Shown here piece by piece: positions 1 to 5,346 of a stretch of DNA of 5,346 bases. The notes below the pieces were generated by a model. The model saw only the letters and a program-made list of their open reading frames with translations. It had not been told where the DNA came from and made no database searches. Source of the DNA: Chitinophagaceae bacterium (GTDB taxonomy: Bacteria > Bacteroidota > Bacteroidia > Chitinophagales > Chitinophagaceae); assembly GCA_947483345.1 (NCBI GenBank), contig CANKNL010000214.1, forward strand, positions 1-5,346. The letters are read 5' to 3'. The translations under genes and the position numbers were made by a program. The first letter of the stretch is position 1; each line of letters starts with the position of its first letter.

Positions 1-1099
1 ACCGATAGGGTTACATACTGCTGAGAATTTTTCGCAGCTTAAAAAAAATGTATCGGGCATAACAATACATGCTGATAAAATGATGTCTGAACAATCCTTT
101 CAGGCTGCTTTATTTGACGATGAAAAATTCTTAAATAATACCGATTCCTTAAACCGGTATACCAAGTTCGAAAAATTACTGATCGCTTCCATCACCGATG
201 CATTGGCTAACAGTGATATTAAAGCAGCAGATAAAAAAACAGTACTTATTATTTCTTCTACCAAAGGGAATATTAGTTTATTGGAACAGGAAACCCCTTC
301 AGAAACATTATATAAAAGAATTTCACTTAATAGTTCGGCCAGATTAGTTGCTGCTCATTTTAAATTTTGTAATGACCCCGTCATCATTTCCAATGCCTGT
401 ATATCGGGCTTGCTGGCCATATTAACCGGCAAGCGGTTAATTCAAACGGGTAAATATGATCACGCTGTGGTAGTGGGTGCCGATGTGATCAGTAAATTTA
501 TATTATCAGGTTTTCAATCCTTTCAGGCTATCAGTAATTTACCCTGTAAACCTTTTGATGTGGCCAGAGACGGTATCAATTTAGGCGAAGCAGCAGGGAC
601 AGTCATACTGACTTCCAATAAAAATTATTCATCAGGAATAAAAATAGCAGGTGGTTCCATAAGTAATGATGCCAATCATATCAGTGGCCCATCCCGTACG
701 GGCGAAGAATTAAACCTGGCCATCTCCAGAGCTATAAATGAAGCCGGGCTTGTTGCCGGTGATATTGATTTTATTTCGGCACATGGAACAGCTACTGTAT
801 ATAATGATGAAATGGAAGCAAAAGCAATCACCCTGGCCGGCCTACAAAAGACGCCGGTAAATAGTTTAAAAGGCTTTTATGGTCATACATTGGGAGCTGC
901 CGGTTTAATTGAATCCATCATTTCTATGCAATCTTTAAAAGAGAATCTGATTATACCAACACGTGGTTTTGAAAACATGGGTGTTTCTCAACCGATTAAT
1001 ATTTGTTCAACTTTATTTACATCAACAATACAAAATTGCTTAAAAACAGCTTCTGGTTTTGGAGGTTGCAATGCAGCAATGATTTTTAGTAAACAGTAA
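1..1099 (+). CDS. Beta-ketoacyl-ACP synthase (FabB/FabF-type, aryl polyene class), 5'-partial
   Basis: Cytoplasmic condensing enzyme that joins an acyl chain to malonyl-ACP during polyene or fatty-acid-like chain extension. The frame is open from base 2, so the ATG at 80 is internal: the 26 codons before it read as the normal ketosynthase N-terminus (PIG near the edge, then a helix ending in KKNVSGI). By comparison with the second ketosynthase in this window about 14 residues are missing upstream. The Cys-His-His triad is intact: nucleophile Cys in SNACISG (codon 398-400), first His in SAHGTAT (782-784), second His in GFYGHTLGAAG (884-886). The conserved Lys precedes that last motif (SLKGFYGH), and the glycine-rich SGFGGCNAA loop lies near the C-terminus. 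CKPFD and GINLGEAAG match the aryl polyene-type subgroup. It is followed after 21 bases by the methyltransferase. Family is certain; the exact pathway step is inferred. Confidence 0.95.
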   Translation, partial: PIGLHTAENFSQLKKNVSGITIHADKMMSEQSFQAALFDDEKFLNNTDSLNRYTKFEKLLIASITDALANSDIKAADKKTVLIISSTKGNISLLEQETPSETLYKRISLNSSARLVAAHFKFCNDPVIISNACISGLLAILTGKRLIQTGKYDHAVVVGADVISKFILSGFQSFQAISNLPCKPFDVARDGINLGEAAGTVILTSNKNYSSGIKIAGGSISNDANHISGPSRTGEELNLAISRAINEAGLVAGDIDFISAHGTATVYNDEMEAKAITLAGLQKTPVNSLKGFYGHTLGAAGLIESIISMQSLKENLIIPTRGFENMGVSQPINICSTLFTSTIQNCLKTASGFGGCNAAMIFSKQ

Positions 1100-1120
1100 T
1101 TTTAAAACACTCTAAACAGT

Positions 1121-2194
1121 ATGGATTTTTTCACAAAAGATAAGAAGTCGGCGTTTGAAGCTAAAGAGATTGCACAGTGGATTGCATTTGGTCCGGTAAT
1201 TTTTCAAACTGCCCGGGTACTCAGAAATTCAGGCATATTAGACAGTATTGAAAAAAGTGGTTCAGGAGGTTTAAGTCATGAAGAAATTGCAGAAAAAGTC
1301 AAACTGTCAATTTACAGTGTACGGGTATTGCTTGAGTCTGGTTTGGGTACCGGATTGGTTTTGGTAAATAATAAAAGATACACACTTGGTAAAACGGGTT
1401 ATTTTATTTTGCATGATCCGTTAACAAAAATCAATATGGATTTTGTACATGATGTAAATTATAAAGGGCTTTATTATCTGGATGAAAGTATTAAAACCGG
1501 TAAACCTGTTGGGTTAAAAGTATTTGGCGAATGGGATACCATTTATGAAGGGTTATCAGAACTGCCTGCGCCTGTGCAGAAAAGCTGGTTTGAGTTTGAT
1601 CATTATTTTTCTGATGATGCCTTTCCAATTGTTTTGCCACTGGTTTATAAAGATTCTGCAAAAAATATTCTAGACATTGGTGGCAATACCGGAAAATGGG
1701 CCATCGCTTCTTCCAATTTTTCGCCTGATATCCACATTACCATTATGGATCTGCCGGGCCAGTTAAATGTGGCAAGAAAAAAAATTGAAGAACTGGGTTT
1801 ACATGATAGGGTATCATTTTTACCTGTAAATATTTTGGATGAGCAGGTAAAAATACCAACGGGGTTTGATGCCATATGGATGAGCCAGTTTTTGGATTGC
1901 TTCTCTGAAGCAGAAATTGTTTCTATATTAAAAAGATGTTATGATGCTCTGGATGAGAACGGGCAGGTGATTATTATGGAACCGTTTTGGGACAGGCAAA
2001 AATTTGAAGTGGGTGCATTCTGTCTGCAACAGATCTCTGTTTATTTTACAGCTTTGGCCAATGGCAACAGCCAGATGTATAGTGCAGAAACTTTTTTTAA
2101 ATGCATTGAGCAAGCGGGATTAGACATTGTTGAACAAACCAATCATATTGGTTTAAGCCAGACTTTATTAAAATGTAAAAAAAGAAAACAATAA
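1121..2194 (+). CDS. SAM-dependent methyltransferase, winged-helix O-methyltransferase type, candidate aryl head-group methylase
   Basis: A 357-residue protein with the two-part layout of small-molecule O-methyltransferases. Residues about 15-100 form an N-terminal helical/winged-helix dimerisation region (a GLSHEEIAEKV helix, then a YTLGKTGYFIL wing-like strand). Residues about 180-350 form the Rossmann-type SAM-binding domain. Motif I is ILDIGGNTG (183-191) and the acidic ribose-binding end of the second strand is IMDLPGQ (208-214). VIIMEPF (283-289) fits the later core strand. Where plant and bacterial O-methyltransferases usually carry LHDW with the catalytic His, this protein reads FLDC (257-260), so the general base appears absent. 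The ATG at 1121 follows the previous stop by 21 bases and gives a normal full length. In this pigment-type operon it probably methylates the aromatic end of the polyene; C- versus O-methylation cannot be decided from sequence. Confidence 0.9.
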   Translation: MDFFTKDKKSAFEAKEIAQWIAFGPVIFQTARVLRNSGILDSIEKSGSGGLSHEEIAEKVKLSIYSVRVLLESGLGTGLVLVNNKRYTLGKTGYFILHDPLTKINMDFVHDVNYKGLYYLDESIKTGKPVGLKVFGEWDTIYEGLSELPAPVQKSWFEFDHYFSDDAFPIVLPLVYKDSAKNILDIGGNTGKWAIASSNFSPDIHITIMDLPGQLNVARKKIEELGLHDRVSFLPVNILDEQVKIPTGFDAIWMSQFLDCFSEAEIVSILKRCYDALDENGQVIIMEPFWDRQKFEVGAFCLQQISVYFTALANGNSQMYSAETFFKCIEQAGLDIVEQTNHIGLSQTLLKCKKRKQ

Positions 2195-2206
2195 AAATCC
2201 TATAAA

Positions 2207-3448
2207 ATGAAATCAGAAAAAGTTGATGTACTCGTCATTGGTGCCGGCCCTGCCGGAACCGTAGCTGCTTCTATAATAAATAAAGCTGGGTATACCGTAA
2301 AGATTGTTGAAAAGTTAAAATTCCCCCGGTTTGTAATTGGCGAAAGTCTGTTACCCCGTTGTATGGAAGCTTTGGAGGAAGCCGGTTTTTTAGATGCCGT
2401 AAAGGAAAAGGGGTTTCAGGAAAAATTCGGTGCCAAGTTTGTAAAAAATGGTAAAGTATGCGATTATTTTTTTGCAGATCAATTTACCCCTGGCTGGAGC
2501 TGGACCTGGCAGGTACCAAGAGGTGAGTTTGATAAAACCCTTGCCGATACCTGTGAACAAATGGGTATTCCGGTACATTACGAAACTACGGTAACCGGTA
2601 TTACATTTAATGGCTCTAATTCAATAACAACGGTTGAAGATATTAATGGAAATAAATCTGAGATTGAAGCCCGGTTTATAGTTGATGGTAGCGGATACGG
2701 TCGGGTGATACCTCGTTTATTTAATATGGACCGGCCTTCGAGCCTGCCACCACGAAAAGCTTTTTTTACACATGTGGTAGATACAAAGCGTACCATGGAT
2801 GATGAGCCTAATCGCATTACCATTATCGTACATCAAAAGGGAATCTGGATTTGGGTAATTCCTTTTTCAAATGGAAAAACATCTGTTGGCTTTGTGGGCG
2901 AACCGGCTTTTTTTAAAGCCACGGAAGGAACACCCGAAGAACAGCTACGGGCCTTATTGGCTACCGAACCTTATTTGCGTGATCGAATGAAAGATGTGGA
3001 ATTTGTTTTTGAGCCAAAAACTTTGGAATCTTATTCAGTAAGTGTGTCTAAATTTTACGGCGAGGGTTTTGTGTTAACCGGCAATGTAACCGAGTTTCTT
3101 GACCCTGTTTTTTCATCAGGTGTTACCCTGGCAACAGTATCCAGCCAATTAGCGGCACACCTGGTTATAAAAAAATTAAAAGGCGATGCAGTTGATTGGG
3201 AAGCTGAATATACCGAGCCTATGATGCAGGGTGTAAATACATTTCGGTCGTATATTATGGCTTGGTACGATGGTACACTAGATACCATATTTTTTGCAGA
3301 CAACCAGGTTGCTGATATAAAAAGTATGATCTGTTCGGTTTTGGCGGGTTATGTTTGGGATTCCAATAATCCGTATGTGAACGATCATGAAAAAGCACTG
3401 AACAAATTGGCTAAGATGATCAAAGTAAGGGATGCTTTGAATGCTTAA
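2207..3448 (+). CDS. FAD-dependent halogenase-like oxidoreductase (phenolic/ACP-substrate halogenase family)
   Basis: A 413-residue flavoprotein. The N-terminus carries the FAD dinucleotide fold with GAGPAG (12-17) after the first strand, then FPRFVIGESLLP (39-50), typical of the flavin halogenase superfamily. The family's WxWxIP signature is present as WIWVIP (214-219). FLDPVFSSG (297-305) matches the F-x-x-P-x-x-S-x-G motif associated with halogenases. Lys73, four residues before the Lys of AKFV, sits where the catalytic Lys of flavin halogenases is expected. The usual GD before the FLDP segment reads TGN (291-293), replacing the FAD-contacting Asp with Asn. The length suits ACP-substrate phenolic halogenases better than the longer free-tryptophan enzymes. 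It starts 12 bases after the methyltransferase stop, behind an A-rich leader. Likely role: chlorination, or hydroxylation, of the aryl head group of a polyene pigment. Automated pipelines may label it tryptophan halogenase, which I would not take literally. Confidence 0.9.
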   Translation: MKSEKVDVLVIGAGPAGTVAASIINKAGYTVKIVEKLKFPRFVIGESLLPRCMEALEEAGFLDAVKEKGFQEKFGAKFVKNGKVCDYFFADQFTPGWSWTWQVPRGEFDKTLADTCEQMGIPVHYETTVTGITFNGSNSITTVEDINGNKSEIEARFIVDGSGYGRVIPRLFNMDRPSSLPPRKAFFTHVVDTKRTMDDEPNRITIIVHQKGIWIWVIPFSNGKTSVGFVGEPAFFKATEGTPEEQLRALLATEPYLRDRMKDVEFVFEPKTLESYSVSVSKFYGEGFVLTGNVTEFLDPVFSSGVTLATVSSQLAAHLVIKKLKGDAVDWEAEYTEPMMQGVNTFRSYIMAWYDGTLDTIFFADNQVADIKSMICSVLAGYVWDSNNPYVNDHEKALNKLAKMIKVRDALNA

Positions 3449-3459
3449 ATTAGTGGTTA

Positions 3460-4125
3460 TTGAGCGGCGCAATTGAGCAAAGAATTATAAAAAAGATATT
3501 GAAAACAGACATTTATATTACGGCGAATTGTATCATTAGCAATAATCTTGTTTATAAAAACGAAGCGCTGGTTTTTGAAAATAAAGGTTTAGTATTACCT
3601 GATTTTTTAATATCAGTATACCGTTATTTCAAATGGCAGTATCCTAAATTTCATAAGATGGATAATCTTTGCAAATTAGGCTGGTTGGCAAATGAGGTTT
3701 TGTTACAGGGTAGTTTTGAAAAAGCTAAATATAAACCTGAAGATATTGGGTTAGTCTTGTCTAATACTAATGCCAGCTTGGATACAGATATCAAATACTA
3801 TGAAACCACAAAAACGATGGCCAGCCCTGCTTTGTTTGTGTACACATTGCCAAACATTGTAATTGGCGAAATATCCATCAGGCATTATTTTAAGGGTGAG
3901 AATGCTTTTTTTGTTTTTGCCGGGTTTAATGCCGGATTTATTGAACAATATGTGAGCAACCTGATTAATAATAATATATTGCAGTGTTGTATTTGTGGTT
4001 GGGTTGATGTGCTGAACAATGATTTTAATGCAACTTTATTTTTAATAGAGAAAGAAAAAAGCGCCGATTCAGTTAATTTTACAAAAGAAAATCTTAACAA
4101 AATATATCAGTTACAAAATGGATAA
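3460..4125 (+). CDS. Half-length ketosynthase-like protein without catalytic residues; chain-length-factor-type partner
   Basis: At most 221 residues, about half a ketosynthase. It matches only the N-terminal half of the thiolase fold: a first strand DIYITANCIIS (17-27), EDIGLVLSNTNAS (94-106), a segment near MASPALFVYTLPNIVIGEISI (120-140) that resembles the stretch before the ketosynthase nucleophile, and KGENAFFVFAGFNAGF (145-160). The nucleophile elbow has no Cys. After GWVDVL (180-185) the chain goes almost directly to NATLFLIEKE (190-199), the counterpart of the AAYIVLVSDK strand in the neighbouring ketosynthase. The loop between and the whole C-terminal half with both His are absent. 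This resembles the unusual ApeC-type chain-length factor that pairs with a catalytic ketosynthase in aryl polyene systems (from memory). The start is uncertain because there is no ATG before residue 67. TTG 3460 is the outermost start; TTG 3499 would begin four residues before the first strand, exactly as in the paralog at 4384. It overlaps the ACP gene by 8 bases. Confidence 0.82.
   Translation: MSGAIEQRIIKKILKTDIYITANCIISNNLVYKNEALVFENKGLVLPDFLISVYRYFKWQYPKFHKMDNLCKLGWLANEVLLQGSFEKAKYKPEDIGLVLSNTNASLDTDIKYYETTKTMASPALFVYTLPNIVIGEISIRHYFKGENAFFVFAGFNAGFIEQYVSNLINNNILQCCICGWVDVLNNDFNATLFLIEKEKSADSVNFTKENLNKIYQLQNG
4118..4125 (+). other. Stop/start overlap joining the half-ketosynthase and ACP genes
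   Basis: The ATG of the ACP frame (4118-4120) lies before the TAA of the upstream frame (4123-4125), an 8-base overlap in a different frame. A second in-frame ATG at 4130 lies directly after the stop. Either one lets a terminating ribosome restart on the ACP, suggesting translational coupling of the two products. No Shine-Dalgarno-like purine run is visible; the upstream bases are A-rich, as is common in Bacteroidota. Confidence 0.6.
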
Positions 4126-4381
4126 ATTAATGTCGGATCTGAAAACACAGATCATTGCCCAATTGAATTTACAGGATACGAAACCTGAAGATATAGGAGA
4201 TGACCAACCCCTGTTTGTAGATGGCCTTGGTTTGGATTCGATTGATGCGCTGGAGCTCATAGTTTTATTGCAGCAACAATACAGAATCAAATTGTCTAAT
4301 GCAGAAGATGGTCCCAAAGTCTTCTATTCTGTACGAACTATGGCTGAATATATCACTGCACATCAAGTTCAGAATAATTAA
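4118..4381 (+). CDS. Acyl carrier protein
   Basis: An 87-residue, four-helix-type carrier protein that holds the growing acyl chain on a 4'-phosphopantetheine arm. The attachment Ser is Ser41 (codon 4238-4240) in GLGLDSIDALEL, a good match to the carrier consensus DS(L/I). Helix I is about residues 5-18, helix II starts at Ser41, and the last helix begins near SVRTMAEYI (71-79). The segment before it (NAEDGPKVFYSV) looks longer than in housekeeping FabF-type ACPs and, from memory, resembles carriers of aryl polyene clusters. Two starts are possible: ATG 4118, overlapping the upstream gene by 8 bases, or ATG 4130 (Met5), just past that gene's stop. Both keep the whole domain; 4118 is given as the longer. 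It lies between the half ketosynthase and the second ketosynthase, so it is probably the dedicated carrier of this pathway, not the primary-metabolism ACP. Confidence 0.94.
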   Translation: MDKLMSDLKTQIIAQLNLQDTKPEDIGDDQPLFVDGLGLDSIDALELIVLLQQQYRIKLSNAEDGPKVFYSVRTMAEYITAHQVQNN

Positions 4382-4383
4382 AC

Positions 4384-5346
4384 ATGAATGACTCTATTTT
4401 TATTGCCGGTACAGGTATCGTTTCGGCGATAGGTAATAATGTAGCCGAATGTGTTGATGCCTTGGAAAACGGCCGGGCAGGAATGGATCAAATGCAGTAT
4501 TTAAATTCTGTACACCGCCATAGATTACCGGTTGCCGAAGTGAAACTGAGCAATGATGAACTGGCCGAACTATCGGGTTTGCCAAAAAATAAAAGCCGCA
4601 CAGCTTTATTAAGTTTAGTAGCAGCAAAAGAGGCGCTTGATCAAGCTGCAATCACAAACCTTGCTAGTTTACGTTGCGGATTTATTTCTGCTACTTCTGT
4701 TGGCGGGATGGATAAGACTGAAAATTTTTTCAATCCATTTTTATCGGATAATCAAAAGGGCCGGTTACGTGATGTGGTTAATCATGAGTGTGGCAGTATT
4801 ACAGAATTGGTGGCCGATGCGTTGGGTATAAAAGATTATATAACAACCATCAGCACGGCATGTTCCTCATCTGCCAATGCCATATTTTTGGGCGCCAGGC
4901 TCATAAAAAATAATATTCTGGATGTGGTTGTTGCAGGCGGTACCGATGCACTCACCAAATTTACCCTCAATGGTTTTAATACGTTAATGATCGTTGATGA
5001 ACAGTTTTGTCAGCCTTTTGATGAAAACCGTCGTGGATTGAACTTGGGCGAGGGGGCAGCTTATATAGTTTTGGTCTCTGATAAAGTAGCGGCAACGCTA
5101 AAGCGAAAACCCGAAATAATATTGAGTGGCTATTGTAATGCCAATGATGCTTATCACCAAACCGCTTCTTCGCCCGATGGAACAGGTTCTTATTTAGCGA
5201 TGAGCGGGGCACTTAAAAAAAGCGGGTTACAGCCTTCGGATATTGATTATATCAACCTGCATGGCACCGGTACACAAAACAATGATATTGCAGAAGGAAC
5301 AGCCATTAAAAGGTTGTTTGATCCGCATTATCCTAAAATGAGTTCA
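4384..5346 (+). CDS. Beta-ketoacyl-ACP synthase (FabB/FabF-type, aryl polyene class), 3'-partial
   Basis: The frame opens at ATG 4384, two bases after the ACP stop, and stays open for 321 codons to the window edge. The N-terminus reads MNDSIFIAGTGIVSAIG, a normal ketosynthase first strand and turn. The nucleophile is Cys160 in STACSSS (codon 4861-4863). The first catalytic His is His293 in LHGTGTQNND (codon 5260-5262). FCQPFDENRRGLNLGEGAA (219-237) matches the equivalent part of the first ketosynthase here, so the two are paralogs of one subgroup. Judged against that copy, about 75 residues are missing to the right, including the second His, the conserved Lys and the glycine-rich loop, so full catalytic competence cannot be confirmed here. 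It probably condenses malonyl units on the adjacent ACP and may be the catalytic mate of the half-length ketosynthase just upstream; that pairing is inferred from gene order. Confidence 0.94.
   Translation, partial: MNDSIFIAGTGIVSAIGNNVAECVDALENGRAGMDQMQYLNSVHRHRLPVAEVKLSNDELAELSGLPKNKSRTALLSLVAAKEALDQAAITNLASLRCGFISATSVGGMDKTENFFNPFLSDNQKGRLRDVVNHECGSITELVADALGIKDYITTISTACSSSANAIFLGARLIKNNILDVVVAGGTDALTKFTLNGFNTLMIVDEQFCQPFDENRRGLNLGEGAAYIVLVSDKVAATLKRKPEIILSGYCNANDAYHQTASSPDGTGSYLAMSGALKKSGLQPSDIDYINLHGTGTQNNDIAEGTAIKRLFDPHYPKMSS

Noticed and set aside
1100..1120. TTTTAAAA palindrome in the gap after the first ketosynthase
   Set aside because: It is too short and AT-only to be a terminator stem; no GC stem or T-tract follows, and the operon appears to continue.
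1645..2113. Minus-strand open frames inside the methyltransferase gene
   Set aside because: They lie wholly within a well-supported plus-strand gene and their translations show no recognisable domain.
2390..3472. Several minus-strand open frames of 60-80 codons under the halogenase-like gene
   Set aside because: They are antisense to strong conserved motifs and their compositions look like shadow translations.
3441..3476. Tiny frame starting at ATG 3441, overlapping the end of the halogenase-like gene (11 codons)
   Set aside because: It could be a coupling leader or the lost start of the half ketosynthase after a frameshift. However, its residues match no ketosynthase N-terminus, and TTG 3499 already gives the expected N-terminus, so no frameshift is needed.
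3459..3478. Short direct repeat ATTGAGC at 3459-3465 and 3472-3478
   Set aside because: Seven bases twice in AT-rich DNA is expected by chance and no third copy is nearby.
3460..4125. Half ketosynthase as a pseudogene
   Set aside because: There are no internal stops or frameshifts, the fold core is well kept, it overlaps the next gene, and the known pathway class uses a dedicated non-catalytic partner.
3751..4651. Minus-strand open frames under the half-ketosynthase, ACP and second ketosynthase genes
   Set aside because: They are antisense to conserved coding sequence and show no domain or start context of their own.
4637..4831. Plus-strand 64-codon open frame with a hydrophobic, membrane-like stretch
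   Set aside because: It is an out-of-frame reading of the second ketosynthase, whose own frame is continuous from 4384 to the edge.

Overview
The window reads as the interior of one plus-strand biosynthetic operon, probably from a Bacteroidota genome (Chitinophagaceae/Sphingobacteriia-like; flavobacteria are also possible). The reasons are AT-rich coding sequence, A-rich leaders with no clear Shine-Dalgarno sequence, and a gene set typical of the aryl polyene/dialkylresorcinol (flexirubin-type) yellow pigment clusters of that phylum. The organism is inferred from style and gene content; nothing in the window proves it.

Layout, all on the plus strand with almost no intergenic DNA: (1) 1-1099, a beta-ketoacyl-ACP synthase whose N-terminus lies off the left edge; (2) 1121-2194, a SAM-dependent methyltransferase of the winged-helix O-methyltransferase type; (3) 2207-3448, an FAD-dependent halogenase-like oxidoreductase; (4) 3460-4125, a half-length ketosynthase-like protein with no catalytic residues, best read as a chain-length-factor-type partner; (5) 4118-4381, an acyl carrier protein overlapping the previous gene by 8 bases; (6) 4384-5346, a second full ketosynthase cut by the right edge. 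Gaps between genes are 21, 12, 11, -8 and 2 bases. I see no promoter, terminator, RNA gene, mobile element, CRISPR array or long repeat, and no gene-free stretch above 50 bases.

How they would work together (inference from family knowledge): the ACP carries the growing chain. A catalytic ketosynthase, probably paired with the catalytically dead half-length partner, extends an aromatic starter by repeated malonyl condensation, and reductase and dehydratase enzymes encoded outside the window would give the conjugated polyene. The methyltransferase and the FAD enzyme are the likely tailoring enzymes of the aryl head group, by methylation and by chlorination or hydroxylation.

The points most worth a second look are the half-size ketosynthase and its non-ATG start, the FAD enzyme that keeps the halogenase signatures but has Asn in place of the usual FAD-site Asp, and the methyltransferase that lacks the usual catalytic His.
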